Part shown: positions 44,192-54,571 of the stretch, piece after piece
Layout: each line of letters opens with the position of its first letter
How positions within the stretch are numbered: position 1 is the stretch's first letter
Assembly: GCA_963774415.1 (NCBI GenBank)
Contig: CAVZEU010000008.1
Location: 131,731 to 195,730 of the forward strand
Direction of reading: 5' to 3'
DNA length: 64,000 nucleotides
Source: SZUA-36 sp963774415
Lineage (GTDB): Bacteria > Pseudomonadota > Gammaproteobacteria > Xanthomonadales > SZUA-36
The notes under the pieces: model-generated
What the model saw: only the letters and a program-made list of their open reading frames with translations
Told to the model about the DNA's origin: nothing
Database searches by the model: none
Translations under genes and position numbers: made by a program

Positions 44192-44869
44192 TCAAGACCA
44201 CGGATAGGTTTGACTTATGCGACGCAGGGATCCGGGAACGAGCAGCAGAACGAGCAGCGCCAGAAGCGCCTTCCCCGCTATGCCAAGACCCGGTATAGGA
44301 GCGGTCTGTATGGGCTCCACCCTGAAATTGTCCAGCAATGCGACCGATTGGTTGGCATCGTTGTTACTGTCGGCAAAATAAAAGTTCGGAGTGCCGGGGT
44401 CCGCCAGGAACGCCGCGCGGGAAATGTTTCCCGTGTAGGTTCCCGCGGAAACGGGGAGCGTGAATGTCCTGGTCTCCCCGAATGCGAGCCCGCTCAGGTC
44501 GAGGTTGAAGTTGAGCGATTCGGTTCCCGGGAACGGTCCCGTGAATGAAAATATGCCGTTCAGGTCAGCCGGGGAGGCCACGGTGGAGTAGGAAACAATT
44601 TGGAGTTCAAAGGAGATGACGTCCGTCTCGTTGAGAGAATAGTTGGAGAGCGGGCCGAAGATTTGCAACGAGCCGTTGCCGGAATTATTGGCCTGGAGTC
44701 GGTTGGCGTTGTTGCTGGCGGGACTGGAACTGCCCCAGCCCTGGAGCGTGCCGTCGTTCCAGTCGTACAGGACCTTGGGAGCGGCGAGCGCGCTTGCGCT
44801 CGAGAACGCCAAACTCAATGCCGCAATGGCTGCAACAGTCCTTGCGCCGCTGAAAACCCGTAATTGCAT
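44192..44869 (-). CDS. Secreted protein with hydrophobic C-terminal sorting-like tail
   Basis: A 225-residue exported protein. A signal peptide (ARTVAAIAALSLAFSSASALA) precedes a beta-rich domain (APKVLYDWNDGTLQGWGSSS and onward), resembling carbohydrate-binding or laminin-G-like folds. The C-terminus is APIPGLGIAGKALLALLVLLL then PGSLRR: a short motif, a hydrophobic helix and a basic end, the layout of PEP-CTERM/IPTL-CTERM sorting tails, although the exact IPTLSEW motif is not present. ATG 44869 has a GGAAGAGGAA site. It is probably a surface or exopolymer-associated protein. Confidence 0.7.
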   Translation of the reverse strand: MQLRVFSGARTVAAIAALSLAFSSASALAAPKVLYDWNDGTLQGWGSSSPASNNANRLQANNSGNGSLQIFGPLSNYSLNETDVISFELQIVSYSTVASPADLNGIFSFTGPFPGTESLNFNLDLSGLAFGETRTFTLPVSAGTYTGNISRAAFLADPGTPNFYFADSNNDANQSVALLDNFRVEPIQTAPIPGLGIAGKALLALLVLLLVPGSLRRISQTYPWS

Positions 44870-45359
44870 GATTCCTCTTCCTTTCCTGATAGTTGGTAAG
44901 TTCATGCCATTCCCTTGGTGGCTGGCTGAATGAATGCAGGGCCGGGGAATTCTAACAGACAATTCACATTCAGTTTGGCCACTTGAATCGCCCCCATCGA
45001 TGTCCTGCAAAAGCTTGACCAGGCCCGCGAAATGCCGTTGCTGGTCCCCGTTCGTGCTCGCATGGCCGCCTTCGGGCAGGTCCAGCGTACCCGCCGGGAG
45101 GGGGTTGGATGCAACCGCCCCGGCGGTTGTGCCTCCCAGGGGCAGTCGGGCTGAAGGCACGCTCCGCCGCCCCATGGACAGATGAACTGCAAGCCTAACC
45201 CTGGACATAAAAATCATATAGCATGTATTCACATGGCGAAATAACGTAATATCATTACGCGGATGTAAAGGGGAAATCGTTGTTGTCATCCACAGGGACG
45301 TTCTTCGTGACAAGCAATCTGACCCAATATTGAATACGTCTAAATTCAAGCGCGAGGCG
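44870..45359. other. Intergenic region between divergent surface-protein genes
   Basis: No convincing gene lies here. Two dyads are visible: CAACCGCC-CC-GGCGGTTG at 45112-45129, a strong hairpin, and CGTAAT-ATC-ATTACG at 45245-45259 in an AT-rich stretch close to the start of the large surface-protein gene, which could be an operator. The 5' half is GC-rich and non-repetitive. Confidence 0.45.
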
Positions 45360-48300
45360 ATGAACCGCCGGCACGCCGGCGTTGAACGGTGCGTGCCGGG
45401 GGCGCTGCGCGGCCTCTTCGCGGTACTCGTGTTTGTGCTGTTCGCGGGTATTGAAAATGCCGCCGCGCAGGACCTGGTGAGCCCCACGGCCGGGCCAAGG
45501 CCACCGGCCCAGGTGGGCAAACCGACAGAAAGAGCGTTGCAGAGCGCGGGCAGCACGTCGCTGGATTTGCGCAACATCCCCCGGCAAAAACCGCGGATAC
45601 GCATGCGCCCGGAGCGGGAGCCGCCGCCGGTCCATCCCGTTGAACTGCCGGGGTACAGCGGGCCCGCCCCGGCGCCGCGCACGGCCGCGGTGACCGGTCC
45701 GTCCGCCCCCGCGCCGGCTCCCATGGACAATTTTGCCGGGCTCGACTTCGCCGACTGGGGCTCGGGCTGGCCGCCCGACACGGTGGGCGACGTCGGGCCG
45801 ACTCATTACATCCAGATGGTCAACAGCTCGGTCGGCATCTATGACAAGTCGACCGGCACGCGTCTTGCCGCGTTCCTGCTGGACTCGTTTTTTTCCCTCG
45901 GCAGCTACGGCAACCTGTGCGATACCGATAATTTCGGCGACCCGGTCGTCCTCTACGACAGCTTCGAGGACCGCTGGGTGATCAGCGATTTCGCCTTCCA
46001 GCTGGATAATCAGCAGAATGTGGTCAACCCGCCCGGCGCCTTCGAGTGCATCGCCGTTTCCAAATCGGGCGATCCGGTCGCGGGCGGCTGGAACTTCTAT
46101 TACCTGAATTTCACCGACGGGCTCAACGACTACCCCAAGCTGGGCATCTGGCCGGACGGCATCTACATGGCCGCCAACATGTTCGACTTCGCCGCCAGCG
46201 GCAGCTTCCAGAACAGCCGGGTCTGGGCGCTGAACAAACAGCAGATGTACGCCGGCGACGCCAGTGTCCAGGTCGTCCAGTTCGACGCCCCGGCCGAGCG
46301 AATTCACGCTCCTGCCGGCCAACGCCCGCCTGCAGACGGGCACGCCGCCTGCCGGCGCGCCCAATTATTTCGCCGTGGTTTGGAATTACAGCAACGCAAT
46401 CTCCGTTTACAAGTTCCACGCCGATTGGGACAACATTTCGTTGTCGACTTTCACCGGCCCATTCACCAGCATCGCGCCGGCGAGCTGGAGCGTCGCGCCC
46501 GACACGGTGCCGGCACAGGGCGGGCATAATATCGACACGCTGACCCCCCGGCTGATGATGCAGAACCAGTACAGCAATACCGGCGGCGTGGAATCGCTGT
46601 GGAATACGCACACGGTGCTCGGCGGCGCGGCGGGTACGGCGGCCCCGCGCTGGTACCAGGTCGAAGTGACGGGGGATTCCGTCGCCGCCAACACCACGCA
46701 GGCGGCGACCAGCACGCCGGACACGACGGTCAACCGCTTCATGCCCAGCCTGGCGGTAAACCGGGACGGCGACATGGCGATCGGCTACAGCGCCTCCTCG
46801 TCCACGCTGTACCCGGCCATCCGCTATGCCGGGCGCCTGGCGACGGACACGGCCGACACGCTGCCGCAAACCGAGCAATCGCTGGTCGAGGGGACGGGCT
46901 CGCAGACGACCTACGGCCGCTGGGGGGACTATTCCGCGATGTCGCTGGACCCGGACGGCTGCACGTTCTGGTACACCAACGAGTATTACGTCACCACCAG
47001 TACCAACTGGCAGACCCGCATCGGCTCGTTCGCGCTGCCGGGTTGCACGACCGTTTCCAGCGGTACGGTCGAGGGCACGGTCACGGCGACGGCCGGCGGC
47101 GCCCCCATCGACGGCGCCACCGTGGCGCTCGGCAGCCGCGTAACGGCCACCGACGGCAGCGGCTTCTACCAGTTCGCGTCGATACCGGCCGGCACCTATC
47201 CGCAGATCGAGGTCAGCGCCACGGGATATTACCCGGATTCTTCGAGCCCGGTGGTGGTCGCGGACGGCGGTACGACGACCCTGGACTTCTCGCTGGACAC
47301 CGTGCCGGCCAGTGCCTGCCCCCTCGACACCAGCCAGGCCGATTTCCAGACCGGCGTGCCGGACGGCGTGGACCTCACGACCAGTCCCGGCGCTGTCAAG
47401 CTGGAGGCCTTCGAGGGTGTCGATCAACAAAACACCAATCTTTCAGCAAGAAGTGGCTATGGATTTAATTCAACTTCTTGGGTGGGCAGACCTTTACCGC
47501 CGGTCTCAGCGGCCAGATGACCGCGGTCGATGTGGCCCTGTTCTGCTCCAAGCTGCACCGGCACCACGCCGGATATCACCGTGTCGATCCGCGCCGTCTC
47601 CGGCGGCCTGCCGACCGGCCCCGATCTCGCCAGCGGCTCCATCCCCGGTTTCTCCAGCGGTTCCGGCAGCTATTTCAAGGTGACCCTTGATGCGCCGGTC
47701 GGCATCAGCGCGGGCAGCCAGTACGCCATCGTATTGCGGACGGACTCGAACCCTTCCGCGGGCACCTATGCGTACCGCGTTAGCAATAATGCCAACGCCT
47801 ACTCAGACGGAGAGGGCGTCACATCCGCTGACAGCGGCAACACCTGGAGCGGCCATAACTACGACCTCGGTTTTCACGTGTATGTCCGCTCGGGCTACGT
47901 CGCCGCAGGCAACCTGGTCTCGTCACTGAAAGACAGCAACCCCGCCGCAGGCTATACGCCCCAATGGTCGACCCTGTCGTGGAACGCATCGACGCCGGCC
48001 AACACCACGTTGCGTTTCCAGGCGGCAGCTTCGAATTCCCCGTCTGGCCCGTTCGATTTCGTCGGGCCCGACGGCAGCGCCGGCACCTATTACACCTCGA
48101 GCGGGGGCTCGCTGGGCCAGTTCGACGGCAACCGGTATCTCAAGTACAAGGCCTTTTTGAGTACGACCGACAGCGCCGCCACGCCGACGCTGAACGACGT
48201 CACGGTCTGTTACGACAACGTCCAGGCCAGCGACGTCACCCTGGCCAAGGGCGCAGCGCCTGCTACCTACGACACCGTCGGGCAGGTGATTTCGTACACC

Positions 48301-49590
48301 TACGATGTCGGCAACGCCGGCGGTACGATCCTGGCCGGGCCGGTCACGGTCGCGGACGATAAGGAGACGGTCAGTTGCCCGGCGCTGACCACGGTCGGCA
48401 ACCACGACGGCAACCTCGATCCGGCCGAGAGCGTGCAATGCACCGCCTCGCACACGATCGTCCAGGCCGACATCAACGCCGGTGCCATCGTCAACCACGC
48501 CACCGCCACGGTCGACGGCATCGATTCCAACCAGGACTCCGCGACGGTGACCTCGGGCGCGGCTTCCGCCGACCTCGCGGTCAGCAAGACCGACAATCTC
48601 GACTCGGTCGCCCCGGGCGGTTCCACCAGCTATACCATCGTCGCCAGCAACAACGGGCCCGACGACGTCGCCGATGCCGCCGTCACGGACAACTTCCCCG
48701 CCGGCCTCAGCTGTACCTACACCAGCACCGCGGACGCCGGCGTCAGCGGCAACACCGCGAGCGGCTCGGGCAATATCGACGATACACTGACATTGCCCGC
48801 GGGCGCCGCCGCAACCTATACCGCGAATTGCGACGTTGCCGGCGGTGCCAGCGGTGTGCTGAGTAATACGGTGACGATTGGTTCCAGCGCCAACGATTCC
48901 GTCGGCGGTAACAATTCCGCCACGGATACCACCAACGTGGTCAACTGCACCTATACGGTGAGCCAACCCGCCGGCGGTGAAACCTGGAGGCAGGGCGAGA
49001 CCCGGGCCATCAACTGGAGCGGGGCGGGCGACGGCTGCGCGGCAACGGTCAGCATCGAACTATACAAGGGCGGCGTGTTCAACCTGACCATCGCCGCGGC
49101 GACCAGCAACACGTCCTATTCGTGGATTATCCCCTCGGATCAGACGACCGGGACCGATTACAGGGTCCGCGTCATCGATTCGAGCGCGCCCGATATCCAG
49201 GGCCAATCCGCCGCCGATTTCACCATCGATGCGGCTTTCTGCAATACGAACCAGGTGTCGGGCGTCATCGAGAGCGGCAACGGCACCTACGAGGCCTGCG
49301 ACACGCTCATCATGGGTCCGGATTTCACCGCCGGCACGGGTGCATCGGTATTCCTGTCCAGCGGGTTGGATATCCTGTTCATACCGGGGTTCGTCGTGCA
49401 AAGCGGGGCCAGCATCAACGCCGACGTCTGCGGACAAAGCCTGTGCGCGTCCAGCAGCAGCCCGATGCCGCAGGGCTGCCATTCCTGCGTCGTGCAGATT
49501 TGCGATATTGACCCTGCCTGCTGCGGTACGGCGTGGAACCAGTCCTGCGTCGACAAGGTCGCCTCGGTCTGCGGCCTGGCCTGCCAATAG
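45360..49590 (+). pseudogene. Large multidomain surface protein, broken by three single-base frame changes
   Basis: Conceptual product about 1,410 residues. Order: signal peptide (LRGLFAVLVFVLFAGIENAAAQ), a large N-terminal domain (WPPDTVGDVGPTHYIQMVNSSVGIYD), a carboxypeptidase-regulatory-like domain (GAPIDGATVALGSRVTATD), DUF11-like modules (ADLAVSKTDNLDSVAPGGS), a Ser/Thr-rich KRE9-like module (YTVSQPAGGETWRQGETRAI) and a Cys-rich end (SCVVQICDIDPACCGTAWNQ). The frame shifts by an extra base near 46300 (DAPA to SEFTLLPA), a missing base near 47490 (SWVG to GQTFTAG) and an extra base near 47550 (FCS to SCTGTTP). Long stop-free stretches on both sides show that the damage is recent or an assembly error. 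It is probably an adhesin or exported matrix protein. Confidence 0.75.
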
Positions 49591-49706
49591 GGATTTTGCA
49601 ACGGCGCCTGCCTCGTTCGCGGGGCCGGACCAGGTTGCGGCTGTCTGCCTGGCTACCGGTTTAACCTGCCCGCTTTACCCTGGCGGCTTGGTTTTGGACC
49701 AGGAAT

Positions 49707-51287
49707 CTATAACGAACGGAGTGTCTCCAACACCTCCCAACACTGCGTTTTATTCGGCGAGTTCTGCGACCATTTGCGCATTTCATCGACGAATTTTTCA
49801 AGTATGTCCTCTGATTCGAGCCTTTGAGCGAGCAGAATTTCCCGCTTCGCCGACGCCTGGTCACCGAGCCCGGTATGCGCCCAGGCGCAGGTCAGGTGGG
49901 GTTGATAGTAATTGGGCGTGCGCTCGACGGCCTGCTGGCCACCGCGCAAGCCCCGGGCGTAGTCCAGCATGAACAAGTGGCTCGTGGCGCGGTAGGTCGC
50001 CCACAGGCCGAAACGCGGATGATGCGGTGCGCGGGCCTCGGCAGTCTCGATCAGGCCGATGCCGCCGGGGTCGGAATGGCGCAGGCAGTGCTGCCAGCCG
50101 AGCACGGCCAGCGCGTGCGCATCATTCGGGTTCCGCGCGGTCGCGACCTCCAGGTGCCGGATCGCCTCGTCCGGTCGGTGGAACATCGCGGCCACGATTC
50201 CCGCCGATGCGAGCACCTCGGGGTCACTGGGCGCGGCAGCCAGGGCTTCTGCAATCAGCGCATCGGCCTGCGAGATTGTCGCTGCAGGATTTTCAGCCCA
50301 CTGGCTGACGACGTTCTGGCTCAGTTGCACTGCGAGGGCCGCGCGGGTAACCGGATCGTCGGGCTCGATCTCGAGCGCCTCTTGCAGCATGGCGACGATC
50401 TGTTTTGCCCTTTCCATCCCGTAGGTCAGTCGCAGCGCCTCTGCCGCCTGGACCCGCTCATAGGCCGAGAGGTTGAAGCGACCGGTGCGGCGTACGCGGA
50501 CCGGTTGAGTGGCATTCACCTTGGCGGTGATCGCGGTGGTAATGCTGCAGACAACTTCTTCCTGAACCTCGAAGAAACGGTCGACGGCCGTATCGTATTT
50601 TTCCGCCCACAGCAATACACCCTCGGCGGCATCGCCCAGGTCGGCGCGAATCCTGACCGTTTCACCTGACCGCACGAGCGTTGCCGAGACGACAAAGCGT
50701 GCGTGCAATGCCTCGCCCACCGCGGCCATATCCGATAGCTCGGCGGAAATTCGCGCGGCGGAGCTGCATGGCGTCACCCTGAATCGTGGCGTCCACGCCA
50801 GCAGCATGGTCAGGTCGCGGGTCAGGCCGTCCGCGAGAAACTGTCCGTCGCCGCCTGGGGACGCATCCACCACGGGCAACACTGCGACTGAAAACGGGGG
50901 AAAGCGAGCGCTCTTCGAAGGCGCCGCCTGCGTTTCCTCAGCGGCAGCCCAGACCTCCGCATCCAGCCGGTAACCGAGCTTCGGAACGGTCCGGACTGCG
51001 CCAGCGGCCACGGCGACGCCCTTCAGCCCCTTGCGCAGCAGGTAGACGATTCGCGTCAGGCTCTCGTCGCTGGCAGATGCGCCGGCCCAGAGGCGCGCCA
51101 CCAGTTCATCGCGTGTCCACAGTTGACCGGGCCGCTCTGACAGGGCAACGAGCAGCGCCATGACCTTCGGCTCGAGCCGGCAGGCGGACTTCTTGCCGCT
51201 GATTCGCAAGGCGTCGGGCTCGATGAGCGCACCATTCATGTAGAAGGGTGTGCGAGCGTTCGCTGCGTTGTTGCCGGAATCTTCCAT
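49707..51287 (-). CDS. Winged-helix regulator with TolB-like and TPR domains (no obvious membrane helix)
   Basis: A 526-residue regulator. An OmpR-type winged helix occupies about 12-110 (LEPKVMALLVALSERPGQLWTRDELVARLWAG; VPKLGYRLDAEV). A TolB-like domain begins SVAVLPVVDASPGGDGQFLADGLTRDL, and TPR helices fill the C-terminal half. Unlike the protein at 5401-7341, no transmembrane helix separates the DNA-binding and sensor parts, so it is probably cytoplasmic. It converges on the large surface-protein gene. A role in controlling that gene would be guesswork. Confidence 0.82.
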   Translation of the reverse strand: MEDSGNNAANARTPFYMNGALIEPDALRISGKKSACRLEPKVMALLVALSERPGQLWTRDELVARLWAGASASDESLTRIVYLLRKGLKGVAVAAGAVRTVPKLGYRLDAEVWAAAEETQAAPSKSARFPPFSVAVLPVVDASPGGDGQFLADGLTRDLTMLLAWTPRFRVTPCSSAARISAELSDMAAVGEALHARFVVSATLVRSGETVRIRADLGDAAEGVLLWAEKYDTAVDRFFEVQEEVVCSITTAITAKVNATQPVRVRRTGRFNLSAYERVQAAEALRLTYGMERAKQIVAMLQEALEIEPDDPVTRAALAVQLSQNVVSQWAENPAATISQADALIAEALAAAPSDPEVLASAGIVAAMFHRPDEAIRHLEVATARNPNDAHALAVLGWQHCLRHSDPGGIGLIETAEARAPHHPRFGLWATYRATSHLFMLDYARGLRGGQQAVERTPNYYQPHLTCAWAHTGLGDQASAKREILLAQRLESEDILEKFVDEMRKWSQNSPNKTQCWEVLETLRSL

Positions 51288-51571
51288 TCCTCAATAGGCT
51301 AGCACAGCAACCTGAGGTCCATCATAAAAAAATCATGTGAGCGTCAGGATTCGGCTCCAGCGTCCAATTACGATGAGTTTCGTTCGATCGCCCCAATCCA
51401 CCGTTGGCGTGCGAGGAACGTTTGAACTCATGCGTTTCCAGACAAAGCAGGATTGAAGCGTCTGGTAGCCGTGAGCCAGTCATTGTGTTTCTTTAAATCA
51501 CTGATTCTGTGCGTATCAGTTAATCGTATTTGGCTGAAAAGCATCAAAATTCAAAGCGAGGAGAGAAGAAT

Positions 51572-52130
51572 ATGAAACGTCTGGTTATAGCCTTGTTCAG
51601 CCTGTTGCTCGTCAGCATGTTGAATACCCAATCAGCCGATGCTGCCAAGAAAGGTTCGCAACCAGAGGGGCACTTAAGCATCAATGAAGTCTTCTATATT
51701 GAAGGTGACCCGGATACCTTATTGATTACAGGCAAGGACTTTGACTTTGGTGACGGGTCGCTTGTTGTGTCCCTCGGCGAGGTAGGCGATCTCAATATAC
51801 TCAGTGATTCAGCAACTGAGATCGAAGTTGAAATACCCAATCTTCCTGCCGGAGATTACCAGCTTACGGTATACCGCGAGGGTGGACAAAGCCAGGGTGA
51901 TCAGTACGACCTGACGATCGGGGCCGTTGGCCCGCAGGGGCCGCAGGGGCCGGAAGGGCCGAGGGGCCACAGGGGCCGCAGGGACCGGAAGGACCACAGG
52001 GGCCGGCTGGCTTAGGGTGTGCTATCACTCAGTGGCCGTGCAAGGTACCGCAGTCATCACTTGCGGCACCTCGCCGAGTGTTGAAATCCCATGCACGCGG
52101 CCTAAGTTTGTGTTCCTCTCAAAAACTTGA
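51572..52130 (+). pseudogene. Secreted TIG plus collagen-like protein, frameshifted
   Basis: The intact first part encodes a signal peptide (LVIALFSLLLVSMLNTQSADA), an IPT/TIG domain (HLSINEVFYIEGDPDTLLITGKDFDFGDGSLVV) and the start of a collagen-like Gly-x-y tract (GAVGPQGPQGPEGPRG). After that the frame changes: GPQGPQGPEGPQGPAGLGC continues one frame over, and a Cys-containing ending (VAVQGTAVITCGTSPSVEIP) lies in the third frame. At least two single-base changes are needed to rebuild one protein. ATG 51572 has a GAGGAG site. The family is a secreted or surface fibrous protein seen in marine bacteria. Confidence 0.65.
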
Positions 52131-52732
52131 CGCCCGGAACGCTGGGGGTATGTCAGGTGGAGCCAGATATGCAAGGCCAGCGACGGCTTGTTCTTGGCCG
52201 CAATACAGCTTGCGCTCGACAAACACCGAAGATGTCAACATCGTGTAACCCCATCGGCGTCCGCATGCAGCGGCCACGGTGTAATATTGGCTAGCACTGG
52301 CGGATTTAACCGATGAAATTTCCGTCGCGATAAATTGGGACCCAGACGTTCGCCCAATTTGGAGACGGATAAGTACTGCTCCAACATATATCGGAAGCAG
52401 GAATCCCCGACGGCGGGAACATGCAGATTGCACGTCTGCGCCAGATCTGGTGAACGGGGTGCACGAGTTTACATGCCATTACCGGAACGGCGCACAGGAC
52501 TCACGATGGACAACGCCATCAAGGGTTCGTGCCAAGCGGTTAAGGCCTGTATTGTTCAGCAATGGAGCGTACTATCCTTATACTGGCGCCATGCTCGGGG
52601 CTCAGGCCAGGAAACCCAGGCCCAACGCAGCTGGAGCCAGGACACCCATCGTCTCCAATGATTTGAGAGATAGGTGTCCTGTCTTTCTTTTTCCCTTTCT
52701 TTCCTCTTCTGACAGCAGAAAAAGCGACTTGG
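52131..52732. other. Non-coding stretch with a REP-like hairpin
   Basis: No gene can be supported in these 600 bases; short open frames on both strands lack ribosome sites and family resemblance. An inverted repeat lies near the end: AGGACACCCATC (52639-52650) pairs with GATAGGTGTCCT (52669-52680) with one mismatch, followed by a T-rich run (TCTTTCTTTTTCC). A related GTGTCC motif occurs at 58517-58589. It may terminate transcription coming from the collagen-like gene. Confidence 0.45.
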
Positions 52733-54127
52733 CTAGGCCACTTTCTTGCGTACATTGACCGTTGATTTGCCCAGCAGAAAGTCGAGCCCTTTGTCTTCGC
52801 AAGTTGCCACGATGAAGATATTTTCATCCGTTACCGGTAACTCGTGTTCCTCGAGTATCTCGGTCGCCTTGGGGATGCCAGGTTCGATGCGGTCCAGCGG
52901 AATGCCGGTAAATACGGGCTTCTTGCGTTGTTTCTCCGCCAGTTCGATGATTTCCGGGTCGGGTTTTACCGGGGTCTGACCGAAATATCCCAACACCATA
53001 TCGCCATAATCCGGTGTGATTCGTTTCCAGCGTCCCATCGCCGCATTCATATAGGCCTGTTGGAAGTAGAATTGCGACACCGGTGTGACCGATGTGCCGA
53101 AACCGCCCTTCCTCACCACCTCGGTCATCTCCTTGATAACCTTCGGGAAAAGATGCAGTGTGTTGATGTCTCTCATCATCATGGTATTGGCGGTCAACGC
53201 ACCTCCCGGCATGGGCGCGATGGAGATTATCGGAGACACCTGTTTTGCCTCCGGCGGTACAAAATAATCTTGCATGCAATCCTCGAACACTTCGACAGCG
53301 GTCATCACTTTTTCATGATCGAGGTCCAGCGTGTAGTCGGTGCCCTTCAATGCGTGCCACATGCTCAATATATCCGGTTGGGCGGTGCCCCCGGACACCG
53401 GGCTTTTCGCCAGGTCGATGCCGTCCACACCCGCCTCGATACCTGCAAGGTACTGCGAGATGCCACAGCCCACCGTGTCGTGGGTGTGCAATTGGATGTG
53501 GGTGGATTCCGGTAACATTTTCCGGGCGCCCTTGATTGTTTCGTATATCTTGCGGGGATTGGCGGTTCCGGTCGAATCCTTGAAGCAGATGGAATCGAAG
53601 GGAACATCCCGGTCCAGTACCTCACGCAGGCGGTCCAGATAAAATTCCGGGGTATGCGCGCCCTCGCAACCGGGAGGCAGGTCCATGATCGTAATGGCCA
53701 GTTCGTGTTTTAGTCCGTGGTGAGTGATTCGCTCTGCCGAGTACTCGAGATTCCGGATGTCATTCAGCGCGTCGAAGTTTCTGATGGTCGTTATGCCGTG
53801 TTGCTTGAACATCGCGGCATGCAGATCAATGATATCCCTCGGCTGTTGTCTGAGCGCCACAACGTTGATACCCCTCGCCAGGGTCTGCAGGTTGGCGTCC
53901 GGGCCGGCCTTTTCGCGGAAGGCGTCCATCATGTCGAAGGCGGATTCGTTGCAATACAGGAACAGGCTCTGGAAACGGGCGCCGCCGCCTGCCTCGAAGT
54001 GCGTGATCCCTGCCTCTACGCTGGCCTCCACGGCAGGGAGGAAATCGCTTGTCAGCACCCTGGCTCCGTACACGGATTGAAATCCATCGCGAAAAGAGGT
54101 GTCCATCAGTTTGATAACTTTTTTCAA
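52733..54127 (-). CDS. Biotin-dependent carboxyltransferase subunit (PycB/OadA-like), no biotin domain
   Basis: A 464-residue TIM-barrel carboxyltransferase related to pyruvate carboxylase subunit B and oxaloacetate decarboxylase alpha. Metal and active-site motifs are present: MDTSFRDGFQS, the Lys in CFKDSTGTANP, and LHTHDTVG. The C-terminal conserved region extends to GLDFLLGKSTVNVRKKVA and then stops; the biotinyl (AMKM) domain usually fused in OadA is absent, so a separate biotin carrier must be used. No biotin carrier or carboxylase gene is in the window. The start is TTG 54127 with AGAGGATC upstream; ATG 54106 is the alternative. Confidence 0.88.
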   Translation of the reverse strand: MKKVIKLMDTSFRDGFQSVYGARVLTSDFLPAVEASVEAGITHFEAGGGARFQSLFLYCNESAFDMMDAFREKAGPDANLQTLARGINVVALRQQPRDIIDLHAAMFKQHGITTIRNFDALNDIRNLEYSAERITHHGLKHELAITIMDLPPGCEGAHTPEFYLDRLREVLDRDVPFDSICFKDSTGTANPRKIYETIKGARKMLPESTHIQLHTHDTVGCGISQYLAGIEAGVDGIDLAKSPVSGGTAQPDILSMWHALKGTDYTLDLDHEKVMTAVEVFEDCMQDYFVPPEAKQVSPIISIAPMPGGALTANTMMMRDINTLHLFPKVIKEMTEVVRKGGFGTSVTPVSQFYFQQAYMNAAMGRWKRITPDYGDMVLGYFGQTPVKPDPEIIELAEKQRKKPVFTGIPLDRIEPGIPKATEILEEHELPVTDENIFIVATCEDKGLDFLLGKSTVNVRKKVA

Positions 54128-54571
54128 CTTTGATCCTCTGTTGTCTCAACAGGCCCTGACACCCGTTCCATGCAGTTATTGAATCGTATCATTGGTAGAG
54201 GCCACGGACATCCACGCATTTATCCGGCGGTTCCCATGCCCAACGACATACACACCGGGGGTTGCCGCTTCCCCCGGGAATTCGTTTAAACAGTAGTGTA
54301 TATCTTGCTGCGCAATGGGGCATGCCGACGCCCCTTGCGGGATTTGACGGGTAGTGACCTACTCAGGGTCATCCACGTTAAGTCGGTCGGATAGCGGTCG
54401 CTCCCGGTACCGCGATGATCATCGATTGTTCTCCGTTGACGACAAGTTGGCTTGTTTTGAATTGCAACCCTAAACCATATAATGATTCCACATTGAGTGG
54501 AATGAGTATCCTGCAGACCAAAGGGTCGGATTTCCAGCCCGGCAGGCTAACTATGAACAGGCTGCTTAGCG
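54128..54571 (+). promoter_or_regulatory. Intergenic region with a sigma-70 -10 box for the Mur-ligase-like gene
   Basis: This 444-base gap separates divergent genes. A perfect TATAAT lies at 54478-54483, with TTTTGA or TTGAAT as a weak -35 about 15-17 bases upstream, pointing at the gene starting at 54572. A small dyad CCAC-ATTGA-GTGG follows at about 54488-54500. No further gene is visible. Confidence 0.45.

Noticed and set aside
45360..49590. Programmed frameshifting in the surface protein
   Set aside because: Three sites with opposite directions and no slippery heptamer plus pseudoknot context; indels explain it better.
52119..52433. Minus-strand 104-codon frame in the 52-kb non-coding stretch
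   Set aside because: No start signal, no hydrophobic or domain pattern, and overlapping frames on the other strand are equally open.
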